Translations under genes and position numbers: made by a program
Part shown: in pieces, positions 33,144 through 44,051 of the stretch
Layout: each line of letters opens with the position of its first letter
How positions within the stretch are numbered: the stretch's first letter is position 1
From: Myxococcota bacterium
GTDB taxonomy: Bacteria; Myxococcota_A; Bradymonadia; UBA7976; UBA1532
Direction of reading: 5' to 3'
Length of the DNA stretch: 64,000 bases
Assembly: GCA_963169045.1 (NCBI GenBank)
Contig: CAUJDF010000037.1
Coordinates: 62,001-126,000, forward strand
The notes under the pieces: generated by a model
What the model saw: the letters and a program-made list of their open reading frames with translations, nothing else
What the model was told of the DNA's origin: nothing
Databases searched by the model: none

Positions 33144-34723
33144 TCGAGGACGACGGGGTTCAGCTGAAGGCCGCCGTAGAGGAGCCGGACGTTGCGCACG
33201 CGGGCCGGGTCGCGCGACTCGTCGGACCCCTGGCGGCAGGCGAGCTGCAGGCGGTCGCCGCGCTCGAGCTCGACGGTGCGGCGGTACGGTGCCCAGACGC
33301 CGCTGAAGTACTCGGACGTGTGGACGATCTGACCGTTCCTGCGCAGCTGCACGGTGGACGAGCCGCCGGCCGGGCTCCTGCCCATCCCATACTCCGCGGA
33401 CACCTGATAGGTGCCGCGCACGCGAATCTCGAACTCCTTGACGACCTGGAACTCGGTGCCCAGGACCCCACGGTCCTGGTCGGCGCGGGCGGCGACCTCC
33501 GTGTCCCCGGGGGCGACGGAGAACAGATCCGCGATGCCTGCGACCGAAGTGCCGTCCGGCAGCACCAGCCCGCTGGCGTCGCCGAGCCGGAGCACGCCGT
33601 TGGCGACGACCTCCGCCGCGGCGAGGTACGCGATCGCCACCGTGAAGACATCGATCGTGCCGGCGCCTTCGTTGCCGTTGAGCAGGGCATCGCGGACGCG
33701 CAGGCGCCACGCGCCGGAGACGGCGCGACCCACGAGGCGGGCGCCGAGCGTCTCGCCGCCGGGAAGGGGGGCGTCGGGTCCGATCGAGAGCACGACCTCC
33801 TGACCGGCGGCCTCGCCCTGCGCGACGAGGACGATCGGGTCGCCGCCGTCCGGCGGCACGAGGTCGATCTGCAGCTCGGCGGCGAAGGGATGCGACACGA
33901 CCGCGGTCAGCGTCACCGCGCGGAGCGTCCCCTCCGCGGGGAACGTCAGCGTGGCCTCGCCCGTCTCGGCGATGGCCACGGGCAGGTCGTCGGCGGACAG
34001 CGCCCGCTCGATCTCGTTCGTCAGCGTCCGATTCGAGACGTGGACGAGGCCGTCGGGCGACATCGGCGCGGGCGCGCCGGGCGGCCCCGCGGGCCCCCGG
34101 GGCCCCTCCGGGCCACGCTCCCCCGGCGGCCCCGGCTCCCCCGGCGGCCCCGGCTCGCCCCGCGCGCCCGGCTCGCCGACCGGTCCGGGGAGACCGGCCG
34201 CGCCTGCCGGTCCGGGCGGACCCGGCTCGCCGGCCGCGCCGCGCTCCCCCCGCGGGCCCTGCGCTCCCGGCTCGCCACGCAATCCCGGCTCCGCGAGCAA
34301 CGCCATCGTCAGCTCGGCCCGGGCTGCGTCGCTGAGGGCCGCGGCGACGGCCGCCTCGCCCGCCAGCAGGGCGTACGGCGCGCCGCCGACGGGCTGCCGC
34401 GGCGCGAGCTCGTCGCCGGCGGCGATGCTCACCCCCAGCCACCGCTCGCCGTCCGCGAAGAGCGCCGGCTGAAGCGGCATGACCGCGCCGAGACGAACCG
34501 TGAAGGCGCCCTGCTCGACGGCGACGTCCTGCGCCTCGGTCCAGAGCGGCTCGCCGCCTTCGTCGCGGTCGTACAGGCGGAACGTGAATGCGACCACCTC
34601 GTCGACCGGCGTGCCATCACTCGTCTCGAGCTCGCCGCTGTATCGCAACGTGGCGGGCGGCGCGGCCGCCGCCGGCCACCCCAGGAAGAGCGCAAGGCTC
34701 GCCCGAAGCCATCTCCGTCTCAT
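33140..34723 (-). CDS. Secreted collagen-like protein with P-domain
   Basis: 527 residues; ATG at 34723 follows GGAGAG and gives a signal peptide ending PAAAAP. The first 140 residues have [13 protein letters not shown] and [11 protein letters not shown], a pattern common at the start of bacterial secreted proteins that carry collagen-like tails. Residues about 145-218 are roughly 24 uninterrupted Gly-X-Y triplets rich in Pro and Glu. Then comes a beta-sandwich resembling the proprotein-convertase P-domain (about 225-370, with [20 protein letters not shown]). A final beta-rich domain of about 110 residues may be a binding head. Such a triplet run should form a trimeric rod. The start overlaps the stop of the upstream lipoprotein gene (ATGA). 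Surface adhesion or matrix building is likely but unproven. Confidence 0.88.
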   Translation of the reverse strand: MRRRWLRASLALFLGWPAAAAPPATLRYSGELETSDGTPVDEVVAFTFRLYDRDEGGEPLWTEAQDVAVEQGAFTVRLGAVMPLQPALFADGERWLGVSIAAGDELAPRQPVGGAPYALLAGEAAVAAALSDAARAELTMALLAEPGLRGEPGAQGPRGERGAAGEPGPPGPAGAAGLPGPVGEPGARGEPGPPGEPGPPGERGPEGPRGPAGPPGAPAPMSPDGLVHVSNRTLTNEIERALSADDLPVAIAETGEATLTFPAEGTLRAVTLTAVVSHPFAAELQIDLVPPDGGDPIVLVAQGEAAGQEVVLSIGPDAPLPGGETLGARLVGRAVSGAWRLRVRDALLNGNEGAGTIDVFTVAIAYLAAAEVVANGVLRLGDASGLVLPDGTSVAGIADLFSVAPGDTEVAARADQDRGVLGTEFQVVKEFEIRVRGTYQVSAEYGMGRSPAGGSSTVQLRRNGQIVHTSEYFSGVWAPYRRTVELERGDRLQLACRQGSDESRDPARVRNVRLLYGGLQLNPVVLD

Positions 34724-35247
34724 CGCGGCTCTCCGCTCAGGCGCAGTCGCCAGCGCCCGTCCGTCATCCACGTGCTCGGGCCGATGCGCCCGCGCGAGCG
34801 TCCGGCGGCGCTCTCCGACGGGCCCTCGCCGACGTAGACGATGTGTCCATTGCGGATGCGATGGCCGGGGGCGCCGCCACCGCCGTCGGGCGCTCGTCCA
34901 TCCATCTCGACCGCGCCGTCGGCGCTGGTCGACCCGTCCGCGGGAGCGGGCCCACCGGTGTCGACGGGGCGCGCGGCGTCGAGGGCGACGGCGTCGGGAT
35001 GCGGGCCGGCGTCGGCCTCGCGGCCTCGTGCGTCGACGGCGGCGTCGGCCGCCGCGTTCCGGCGATCGAAGCCCACCCCGCCCGTGTCCACGCAGCCGCC
35101 GCAGACGATGCCCACGAGGAGCCACGCCGGCGTCGGCCTCCACGGGCGCGCCGGCGGACGCCCCGGGCCCGCGGCGGACGCAGGCGCCGGACGTGCCCGC
35201 CGAAGCCACAGCGCGCGCCGCGAAGGCGACGAGGTGCGCGGGTGCAT
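34720..35247 (-). CDS. Lipoprotein (about 175 aa) coupled to the collagen-like gene
   Basis: The frame ends with TGA overlapping the ATG of the collagen-like gene. ATG at 35247 is the best start but leaves about 35 Arg/Pro-rich residues before the hydrophobic core [12 protein letters not shown], long for a lipoprotein signal; a shorter start may be used. After the lipobox come many Asp/Ala with a [20 protein letters not shown] linker and a Gly-rich spacer, then about 45 residues ending in [17 protein letters not shown]. No family is recognised. Tight coupling suggests that it helps place or anchor the collagen-like protein at the surface (inference). Confidence 0.6.
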   Translation of the reverse strand: MHPRTSSPSRRALWLRRARPAPASAAGPGRPPARPWRPTPAWLLVGIVCGGCVDTGGVGFDRRNAAADAAVDARGREADAGPHPDAVALDAARPVDTGGPAPADGSTSADGAVEMDGRAPDGGGGAPGHRIRNGHIVYVGEGPSESAAGRSRGRIGPSTWMTDGRWRLRLSGEPR

Positions 35248-35352
35248 GGTGACGCCCACCGACAACTCTTCGTGCTCGTTCAAGGATCTGCGATGTTGCG
35301 ACACGGGACGGCCAGCCCGCAAGGCTCGGTGCACGACCGCCTCAGGTGACGC

Positions 35353-35628
35353 ATGGGATTCCTCGGTCCGACGACGGTGCGCTGCCCCGCCGGGCGATGG
35401 ACCACGATCATCGCCACGTCCTTCGCCCAGATCCCGAAGAGCTGGGACGTCCACTTCGACGGCGAGGCCTACGGCGAGTTCGAGGAGAAGAAGTCCTCCT
35501 GGATCTTCCCGGGGGCGCCGAGACGGGGTCGCCTCACGGCCCGGATGACGTTCGACCGCGGCTACTGGAACACGTTCTACAGCGTGCGCGTGCGTCCCGA
35601 CGCCGACGTGGTGGCGACCATCGAGTGA
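35353..35628 (+). CDS. Hypothetical protein (91 aa)
   Basis: ATG at 35353 is preceded by only a weak ribosome site (CAGGTG). The protein is beta-rich and aromatic, with VHFDGEAYGEFEEKKSSWIFPG and FDRGYWNTFYSVRVRPD, and has neither signal peptide nor membrane segment. Codon use (G or C at third positions) looks genuine. It stands alone between divergent neighbours, 61 bases before the next lipoprotein gene. It could be a small single beta-sandwich domain; I recognise no family. Confidence 0.55.
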   Translation: MGFLGPTTVRCPAGRWTTIIATSFAQIPKSWDVHFDGEAYGEFEEKKSSWIFPGAPRRGRLTARMTFDRGYWNTFYSVRVRPDADVVATIE

Positions 35629-35689
35629 TCGCTGGCGCGCCCGCCGCCGGTCGGCCCATGATGTCGGCGCCACTGGGGAGGAGGGGGAC

Positions 35690-38152
35690 ATGCGTGGACT
35701 CGGGAGGCTCGCCGTCGCGGCGCTCCTCGCCGTCGTGTGGGCGGGCTGCGGCGAAGGGGCCGGCGGCGCCGCCGGCGAGGCCCCGCCGCCCGCGCGCCCG
35801 TCCGCCCTGCGGCTGAGCTTCCCGGCGCCCGTCGGCGGCGTGGCCTGCAACGGCCGCCTGCTGCCCTGCGCGACCCGCGACGGCGCCTGCGTCGTCGACC
35901 TGGACGCCCGCGAGCAGGGCTGGCCCGACGCGGTCGTGCTGTGCCAGGGCGTGCGCGAGGGCGCGCTCTTCGCGCCGCTCGTGCCGCTCGTCTTCAAGGA
36001 CGGCCTGCCCATCTTCACCCCGAACCTCGACGCGGCGGGCGTGGTCCGCGCGGACGCGCGCGCCACCGCCCTCGCGGCCGCGTTCCTGTCCCCGTACCTG
36101 ACGGCGACGTACCCGGAGACGGCGCGGGCGCTGCTCGCCCAGGCCGCGCAGTCGCCGTACCTGCCCGACCTCGAGGCCGCCGTCGCCGCCGCCGACACCG
36201 ACGCCGTCGCCGCGGCGCTGCCGCCGGTGGTCGCCGACGTCCTCGCCCAGGCCACCGCGGAGCAGCCGCTCACCGACGCCTCGCGCGCCCTGGGCATGGA
36301 CGACATCGTCGTCGAGCAGACCAGCGGCTACGTCACCGTCGACAGCCGCCTGGGCACGCCGGTGGATCACATCTGCGTCGTGTCCGCGCTCGACGCGTGT
36401 CTGCCCGAGTCCGAGGCGGCGTTCTCGCAGGTCGGGCCGAGCGAGACCTTCGCGAAGACGCGCATCGGCCGGACGTTCGTGCCCGCGAAGAGCTTCTTCG
36501 ACCTGCAGGCGCTGGCCATGGCGGCCCTCGGCGAGCTCTTCGAGGGGTGGGTGCCCGGGCCGGACCTCGAGACCTTCCGGCTCGAGCCGGGGCGCGTGCA
36601 CGACATCCAGTGTTACAGCGGCGCGCTCGGCCTGCTCGACGAGGACGACGCCCGGTCCGACGCCATCCTCGTCGCCGCGGAGCCGGACGGCGCCGCGAAC
36701 GTGGCGCTGGCGCGCGTGGCCAACCTCGTCTCGCTCAGCCTCGACACGCTGCGCCTGTTCGTCGACTTCGAGGCGTTCGGCGACAAGGGCGACCTCACCA
36801 AGGCGGTGGCGATCTGCGTCGAGCAGGCGCTCGGTCCCGGCCTGGAGCTGGCCGACGGCGCGACGCGCGAGGCGTGGTTCGACCTGCTGAAGACGATTCA
36901 GGGCTGCGCCATCAAGCAGCTCGGCATCGTGCTCGCGAAGCGCGGCGTGCACGCCCTCGCCGTGTGGATCTTCGACTTCGCCGCGGGCGGCGGCGGGGGG
37001 TGGGTCGGCAAGATCACGCGCAGCGGCATGGTGATCGACCGCGTCGTCGGCATGACGCTGCGCAGCTCGCCGGTGCAACGGATGCTGCTGGCCCACGAGG
37101 TCGACTTCGAGGCGTGCGCGCCGTGCGTGCCCGAGTGCGAGGCGGGGACGCGCGCGTGCGCCGACGACGGGCACCGCCGGACGTGCGTCGCGGGCGACGA
37201 TGGCTGCGGGCGGTGGTCCGCGCCGGATGCCTGCCCGCGCGCCACGGCCTGCGCGGACGCGGGCGAGTGTGTCCCGTGCGGCGACGTCGGCGAGGGCTGC
37301 TGCGCCGACGGCGTGTGCGCCAGCGGCAACCGCTGCGAGCGCGGGGCCTGCGTGGCCGGCTGCCGCGACGAGTGCGCCGCCAACGGCCTGTCCGAGTGCG
37401 CGCACCACGGCGCCGTTCGGGTCTGCGGCGAGCACGACGGCGATCCGTGCCTGGAGTGGGGTCCCGCCGAGGACTGCCCGCGCGGGCAGGTCTGCGACGG
37501 CGACGCCTGCGGCGCGCCCGCGTGCGAGGACGCCTGCGACCGGGGCGAGCGGCGCTGCTCGGGAGGCGATGCCATCGAGGCTTGCGGCGAGTGTGACGGC
37601 GACGGCTGCCTCGAGTGGTGCGAGGAGGAGGTCTGCGCCGAAGACTTCGTCTGCGCCGACGCCGCGTGCGTGTGCGACGAGGCAGAGGCGGACCTGCCGG
37701 ACGCGGCGCCCTTCGCGGCGCTCCCGCCGCTCGACGACAGCGGCGCCGCGCACGTCGTCCGAAGCAGCCTGTGGCCCGCGCGGGACGTGGACGTCGTCGA
37801 GGTCTACGTCGACGACGCCGCCGGCGACACGTTCCTGCCCCGGGTCGACGTCGGCGAGGTCGCCGCCGGCCTCACCTACGACGTGTGCATCGCCTTCGCC
37901 TGCGACCCGGAGGTGAACGGCGGCTCACCCACCCACGTCGACTGCGACGACGCCGTCCGCACCACGCGCGACGGCCTCCCCGCGTGCTGCAGGCTGGCGC
38001 AGCAGGGGCCGGCCAGCGTCGCGATCGACATCCACTGCACGCTGGGCGGCCTGCGGGACGACAGCGGCACCGCGCGCGTGTACCTCGAGGCGACGCGCGG
38101 CAGCCAGTGCGCGCCGCCCGTGCGGCTCACGCTGACCGGCGGGCGCGACTGA
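35690..38152 (+). CDS. Large lipoprotein (820 aa) with Cys-rich C-terminal half
   Basis: ATG at 35690 follows GAGGAGGGGG. Signal and lipobox VWAGC are clear. Residues about 40-480 form an Ala-rich, mostly helical region with few Cys; it has a Gly run (AAGGGGGWVGK) but no motif I know. Residues about 485-665 are Cys-rich repeats with the theme ECxxHGxxRxCGExDGDxCLEW, repeated about four times. The last 150 residues are beta-rich with paired Cys. The cluster of similar lipoproteins in this window suggests a surface family used by this organism. Transcription probably ends at the hairpin shared with acs. Confidence 0.87.
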   Translation: MRGLGRLAVAALLAVVWAGCGEGAGGAAGEAPPPARPSALRLSFPAPVGGVACNGRLLPCATRDGACVVDLDAREQGWPDAVVLCQGVREGALFAPLVPLVFKDGLPIFTPNLDAAGVVRADARATALAAAFLSPYLTATYPETARALLAQAAQSPYLPDLEAAVAAADTDAVAAALPPVVADVLAQATAEQPLTDASRALGMDDIVVEQTSGYVTVDSRLGTPVDHICVVSALDACLPESEAAFSQVGPSETFAKTRIGRTFVPAKSFFDLQALAMAALGELFEGWVPGPDLETFRLEPGRVHDIQCYSGALGLLDEDDARSDAILVAAEPDGAANVALARVANLVSLSLDTLRLFVDFEAFGDKGDLTKAVAICVEQALGPGLELADGATREAWFDLLKTIQGCAIKQLGIVLAKRGVHALAVWIFDFAAGGGGGWVGKITRSGMVIDRVVGMTLRSSPVQRMLLAHEVDFEACAPCVPECEAGTRACADDGHRRTCVAGDDGCGRWSAPDACPRATACADAGECVPCGDVGEGCCADGVCASGNRCERGACVAGCRDECAANGLSECAHHGAVRVCGEHDGDPCLEWGPAEDCPRGQVCDGDACGAPACEDACDRGERRCSGGDAIEACGECDGDGCLEWCEEEVCAEDFVCADAACVCDEAEADLPDAAPFAALPPLDDSGAAHVVRSSLWPARDVDVVEVYVDDAAGDTFLPRVDVGEVAAGLTYDVCIAFACDPEVNGGSPTHVDCDDAVRTTRDGLPACCRLAQQGPASVAIDIHCTLGGLRDDSGTARVYLEATRGSQCAPPVRLTLTGGRD

Positions 38153-38233
38153 GCCCCCGAACCGGTCGAGACCCGATCGGCGTCGGTCCCGAGGGCGCTG
38201 CGGGCCGTCCGGGCGCCAAGCGCGCGCATCGAC

Positions 38234-38259
38234 GTCGCCGGCACGCGCTGCCGGCCGAC
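38234..38259. terminator. Hairpin between convergent genes
   Basis: GTCGCCGGCA at 38234-38243 pairs with TGCCGGC plus GAC at 38249-38259, with a five-base loop and one bulged C. It lies in the 124-base gap between the 820-residue lipoprotein gene and acs, which converge. There is no T-run, so this is a candidate bidirectional terminator only. Confidence 0.35.
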
Positions 38260-38276
38260 GATTGCTTCACAAGCGT

Positions 38277-40223
<1,947 letters not shown>

Positions 40224-40280
40224 GGGCGACCTCCCGTGTTCCGGCGCAGACGACAACACAGCCTCCGGGGCGCCGCAACC

Positions 40281-40319
40281 GTGAACCGGCGGCGCCAGCG
40301 GCCGCCGACGCCGGTTCAC
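40281..40319. promoter_or_regulatory. 11-base inverted repeat between divergent genes
   Basis: GTGAACCGGCG at 40281-40291 and CGCCGGTTCAC at 40309-40319 are perfect arms separated by 17 bases. A second overlapping pair (GCCAGCG at 40294-40300 and CGCTGGC at 40325-40331) is also present. The site is 58 bases upstream of acs and about 85 bases upstream of the rightward lipoprotein gene, a good position for an operator. A crossed-over RNA fold is the alternative. Confidence 0.45.
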
Positions 40320-40403
40320 GGCGGCGCTGGCAGACGCGTGCGGGGGCCGTGGTACGCTCCGTGCACCCGGCGGGTACGACACTCGAGAGGAGGGACGGGG
40401 TTC

Positions 40404-41303
40404 ATGTCGCGGCGTTGGTCCCTGCTGCTGGCGCTGCTGTGCGGCGCGTGCGCCCCCAAGCTCTCGACGACCCGCATCGAGACGCACGCCGAGTCGATCG
40501 AGCAGCCGGCGCCGGGCATGTCGCTGCTCGCCGCCGCGCCGGTGCCGAAGAAGCGCATCCTGCAGCTCACGCTGGGCGGCGCCCACAGCTTCGCGGAGGC
40601 GCCGGGTCACGGCGTCGATGGGACGGCGCTCTACCAGGCGAAGACGTCGGCCACCGGCCACCTGATGTTCGGCGTCAGCGAGAACCTGGAGCTGGGCATC
40701 ACCGCGCGCTGGTCGGCGTCGGCTCCGCAGGGCGCCCCGGGGGCGCCGCCGCCGCCCGCCGAGTCGCGGCCCGCACAGGGCGGCGTGCGTCTGCGCGGCC
40801 TGGTCGGCGAGGGGACGCTGCGCCTCGGCTGGGCCGCCGAGGCCGGCTTCCGCCGCGCGAACCTGGCCTACGGCGTCTCGGTGGCGTGCGACGTCGACGA
40901 GCCGCTGCCCGGCGAGTACGTGCCCATCGAGGGCACCTGCCGCGCCAGCCGCAAGCTCCAGGGCGAGACGTTCACCAGCGACGACCTCTACCTCGCCGGC
41001 TCGCTCTACCCCGTCCTGCGGCTGGCGGACGGCATCTACATGTACGCCGGCGTGTCCTTCGACCAGGTCACCACCGGCTACATGCGCGCCGACATCATCG
41101 AGTACTACGCCGACCGGACGACCATCACCATCGAGAAGGACGAAGAGGAGTTCGACACCGAAGGCGTGTTCGTGCCGGTGGCGGGCATCGACATCGACAT
41201 CGACGGCGGCGTCGGGCTGCTCTTCATGGTGAAGGCGCCGCCGCTCGGCTCCATCGACCTGCCCGGCCCGGTGTACGAGGGGGCGCTCACCGTCGCGTTC
41301 TGA
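40404..41303 (+). CDS. Lipoprotein, beta-barrel-like (299 aa)
   Basis: ATG at 40404 follows GAGAGGAGGGACGGGG. The lipobox is LLCGAC. The mature part is rich in alternating hydrophobic residues with [24 protein letters not shown] and [15 protein letters not shown], and ends [10 protein letters not shown], a terminal Phe as in outer-membrane beta-barrels. A Pro/Ala-rich loop lies near residue 115. It could be a lipid-modified barrel or a periplasmic beta protein. Function unknown. It lies 47 bases before a membrane-anchored protein gene that leads into the isc genes. Confidence 0.8.
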   Translation: MSRRWSLLLALLCGACAPKLSTTRIETHAESIEQPAPGMSLLAAAPVPKKRILQLTLGGAHSFAEAPGHGVDGTALYQAKTSATGHLMFGVSENLELGITARWSASAPQGAPGAPPPPAESRPAQGGVRLRGLVGEGTLRLGWAAEAGFRRANLAYGVSVACDVDEPLPGEYVPIEGTCRASRKLQGETFTSDDLYLAGSLYPVLRLADGIYMYAGVSFDQVTTGYMRADIIEYYADRTTITIEKDEEEFDTEGVFVPVAGIDIDIDGGVGLLFMVKAPPLGSIDLPGPVYEGALTVAF

Positions 41304-41350
41304 CGGCCGTCGGGCTACCATGCGCGCGATCCCCGAGTCTGGAGGTGGAC

Positions 41351-41995
41351 GTGGGCAAGGTGCTCGCTCTGTTGGGAGTGGTCGCGGCGGCGGCCTTGGG
41401 ATGGGCGCTGTGGCCGTCTGCGCCGACGGGCGGCGCCCCGTCGTCCGCGTCGTCGAAGCCTGCGGCGGGCGAGGCCGCGCCCGCGGCGCCCGCCGAGCAG
41501 GCGCGGCCGGCGCGCGTGCCCAAGGCGCCGAACCCCGCCGAGGGCGTGGCGGTCGTGCCGGCCGTGCCCGATCCGTCGGTCGCGCCGCCATCCGCGGCGC
41601 CCGCGGAGGCGACGCCGGCGCGTCCGCTGCCCGTCGCGCCCGGCGCCGGGCAGTTCGCGGAGGGCGGCCCCGCGCGGCCGCACGACTCGCCGCTCCCCAA
41701 GGCCCGCTTCGGCGACGTCAAGGCGAGCGTGAAGCGCTTCTACGGCTCGCTGCCGGCCAGCGGCAAGGTGCCGCAGCCGCTCTACGTCGAGGACGTGCTG
41801 CCGCCGGGCCTGATCGCCGGCTTCAACCTGCCGCCGCGCACCACGGTGAAGATGGTCGCCCACTTCCCCTCGACCGACGCGCAGGGCCTCAAGTCCATCC
41901 TCGAGATGGGCGATCAGGGCGCGCAGGCGGTGGGCTTCACCTTCGTCACCCCCGACGGCCGCGAGATCCGCGACTACGCCTTCCTCGAGCCCTGA
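41351..41995 (+). CDS. Membrane-anchored protein, Ala/Pro-rich stalk (214 aa)
   Basis: The start is GTG at 41351, directly after GGAGGTGGAC. One N-terminal hydrophobic helix ([18 protein letters not shown]) acts as a signal anchor. Residues 25-105 are an Ala/Pro stalk. The C-terminal 100 residues form a folded domain with [36 protein letters not shown] and [17 protein letters not shown]. No family recognised. The gene ends six bases before iscS, so it is very probably read on the same transcript; whether it has any part in iron-sulfur assembly is unknown. Confidence 0.75.
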   Translation: MGKVLALLGVVAAAALGWALWPSAPTGGAPSSASSKPAAGEAAPAAPAEQARPARVPKAPNPAEGVAVVPAVPDPSVAPPSAAPAEATPARPLPVAPGAGQFAEGGPARPHDSPLPKARFGDVKASVKRFYGSLPASGKVPQPLYVEDVLPPGLIAGFNLPPRTTVKMVAHFPSTDAQGLKSILEMGDQGAQAVGFTFVTPDGREIRDYAFLEP

Positions 41996-42001
41996 GAGCC
42001 C

Positions 42002-43165
42002 GTGAAGCCGCCCATCTACCTCGACCACCACGCCACGACCCCCGTGGATCCACGGGTGGTCGAGGCGATGCTGCCGTGGCTCGGCGAACGCTTCGGCAAC
42101 GCGTCGAGCAGAAGTCACGCGTACGGCTGGCAGGCCGAGGAGGCCGTGGAGCAGGCGCGCGAGCAGGTGGCGGACCTCGTCGGCGCGACGCCCAGGGAGA
42201 TCGTCTTCACGAGCGGGGCCACCGAGAGCGACAACCTGGCGCTCTTCGGGGTGGCCGAGGCGTATCGCGAGAAGGGACGCCACCTCGTCACCGCCACCAC
42301 GGAGCACAAGGCCGTCGTCGATCCGTGCCGCGCCCTCGAGAAGCGCGGCTTTGCCGTGACGTGGCTCGCGCCCGATGGCGAAGGCCGCATCGCGGCGGCC
42401 GACGTGGCGGCGGCGCTGCGCGCGGACACCGTGCTCGTGTCGCTCATGCACGCCAACAACGAGATCGGCGTGCTGCACCCCGTGGGCGAGGTCGGCGCCG
42501 TCTGCAAGCGGCGCGGGGTGCTCTTCCACAGCGACGCGGCGCAGAGCGTGGGCAAGGTACCGGTCGACGTGCAGGCGATGGCCATCGATCTGCTCTCGAT
42601 CTCGGCGCACAAGCTGTATGGCCCGAAGGGCATCGGCGCGCTGTACGTGCGGCGGCGCGATCCGCGCGTGCGCCTGACGCCGCTGATGTACGGGGGCGGG
42701 CACGAGCGTGGCCTGCGCCCCGGGACGCTGCCCGTCCACCAGATCGTGGGCTTCGGGGCGGCGTGCGCGATCGCCCGCGCCGAGATGGCGGGCGAGGCCG
42801 AGCGCTCGCGCGGGCTGCGCGAGCGCCTGCTGGCGCGGATCCGGGCGCAGCTGCCGGACGTGCGCGTCAACGGGGCGCTCGAGCCGCGACTGCCGAACAA
42901 CCTGAACGTGAGTTTCGCCGGCGTGGAGGGCGAGGCGCTGCTCATGGCGCTGCGCGACGTGGCGCTGTCGAGCGGCGCGGCGTGCACGTCGGCGACGCTC
43001 GAGCCGAGCCACGTGCTGCGCGCGCTCGGGGTGGGCGACGACCTGGCCCACGCCAGCCTGCGCTTCGGCCTGGGGCGCGGCACGACCGAAGCCGAGATCG
43101 ATCACGTGGCCGCGCGCGTCGTCGAGGCAGTGCGCGCGCTGCGCGGACTGGCCGCGGCCGGTTGA
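42002..43165 (+). CDS. iscS: Cysteine desulfurase IscS
   Basis: 387 residues, start GTG at 42002. Class V aminotransferase fold with PLP Lys204 in [12 protein letters not shown] and the mobile active-site Cys328 in [21 protein letters not shown], the long-loop signature of IscS/NifS rather than SufS. The N-terminus [15 protein letters not shown] is classical. It takes sulfur from cysteine as a persulfide on Cys328 and passes it to a scaffold. No scaffold gene (iscU) follows; iscA is next after 44 bases. The many iron-sulfur enzymes in the neighbourhood, such as benzoyl-CoA reductase, would need this supply. Confidence 0.94.
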   Translation: MKPPIYLDHHATTPVDPRVVEAMLPWLGERFGNASSRSHAYGWQAEEAVEQAREQVADLVGATPREIVFTSGATESDNLALFGVAEAYREKGRHLVTATTEHKAVVDPCRALEKRGFAVTWLAPDGEGRIAAADVAAALRADTVLVSLMHANNEIGVLHPVGEVGAVCKRRGVLFHSDAAQSVGKVPVDVQAMAIDLLSISAHKLYGPKGIGALYVRRRDPRVRLTPLMYGGGHERGLRPGTLPVHQIVGFGAACAIARAEMAGEAERSRGLRERLLARIRAQLPDVRVNGALEPRLPNNLNVSFAGVEGEALLMALRDVALSSGAACTSATLEPSHVLRALGVGDDLAHASLRFGLGRGTTEAEIDHVAARVVEAVRALRGLAAAG

Positions 43166-43209
43166 CGCGCCGCGGCATCATGTAGAAAGAATCCACCGGA
43201 GGTTTACGG

Positions 43210-43533
43210 ATGATCAGTCTCACCGAGACGGCCGCGACCAAGGTCCGCGAGATGATCGCGAAGCGCGCGACGCCCACCGAGGGGCTGCGGGTCGGCGTGC
43301 GCGGCGGCGGTTGCTCCGGCTTCACCTACTTCCTCGAGTTCGCCGAGGGCGCGAACAAGGGGGACCGCGAAGTCGACTCGCACGGGGTGAAGCTGTTCGT
43401 CGATCCCAAGAGCTACCTGTACCTGATGGGCACCGAGGTCGACTACGTCGACAGCCTGGCGGGCGCGGGCTTCAAGTTCCAGAACCCGAACGCCCGCCGG
43501 ACCTGCGGGTGCGGCGAGTCCTTCTCCGTCTGA
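43210..43533 (+). CDS. iscA: A-type iron-sulfur carrier (IscA/HesB family)
   Basis: 107 residues; ATG at 43210 after CCGGAGG. The three conserved ligands are present: Cys35 in GGGCSGF and Cys99 and Cys101 in TCGCGESF. The length and LFVDPKSYLYLMGTEVDY fit IscA/ErpA. It would carry [2Fe-2S] or [4Fe-4S] clusters to target enzymes in the cytoplasm. It sits between iscS and hscB, the place usually held by iscU then iscA. ErpA is an equally good name from sequence alone. Confidence 0.92.
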   Translation: MISLTETAATKVREMIAKRATPTEGLRVGVRGGGCSGFTYFLEFAEGANKGDREVDSHGVKLFVDPKSYLYLMGTEVDYVDSLAGAGFKFQNPNARRTCGCGESFSV

Positions 43534-43538
43534 CCGGC

Positions 43539-44051
43539 GTGCTCGATTACTTCGCGCGCCTCGGGCTCGAAGCGCGCTTCCACCTCGACCTCGACGACCT
43601 CGCCGCGCGCCACCGCGCGCTGCTGCGGCGCGTCCACCCCGACCGGTACGCGCTGGCGCCGCCCGCGGAGCGGGGGCGCGCGCTCGACGAGGCCGTCGCG
43701 CTCAACGACGCGCTCCGTACGCTGAGCGACCCGCTGCTGCGGCTCGAATCCCTGCTGGCGCTGCGGTCCGCGCCGGCCCCGGCGCCGGCGGTGGAGGCGC
43801 TCGCGGGCGACGCCGCCTTCCGCATGGAGCTCGTCGAGCTCGAGCAGGCGTTCGACGAGCTCGACCAGGTGGACGGGCGCGAGGAGCGCGACCGCATCGC
43901 GCGCGAGGTGGCGCTGCGCTACGAACACGGCCTGGCCGCGCTCGGCGCGCGTGTGGACGCGGGCGCTGCCGGTTTGGACGAGGCGGTGGAGGCGGCGCGC
44001 CTGCGGCGGCTCCGCGAGCTGCTGCTCCGCTGGAACCGGAGCGCCGCGTGA
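43539..44051 (+). CDS. hscB: Co-chaperone HscB
   Basis: 170 residues from GTG at 43539, five bases after iscA; no strong ribosome site, so coupling to iscA translation is likely. The J-domain carries HPD in RRVHPDRYALAPP, and the C-terminal part is a three-helix bundle typical of HscB with LVELEQAFDELD. LNDALRTLSDPLLRLESLLAL is the classic end of the HscB J-domain. It delivers the scaffold protein to HscA and stimulates its ATPase. Its stop overlaps the hscA GTG (GTGA). No CxxC metal-binding pairs are present. Confidence 0.9.
   Translation: MLDYFARLGLEARFHLDLDDLAARHRALLRRVHPDRYALAPPAERGRALDEAVALNDALRTLSDPLLRLESLLALRSAPAPAPAVEALAGDAAFRMELVELEQAFDELDQVDGREERDRIAREVALRYEHGLAALGARVDAGAAGLDEAVEAARLRRLRELLLRWNRSAA

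Noticed and set aside
38153..38276. A tRNA gene in the gap before acs
   Set aside because: No T-loop GTTCGA-type box with a matching acceptor stem was found; the gap contains only a terminator-like hairpin.
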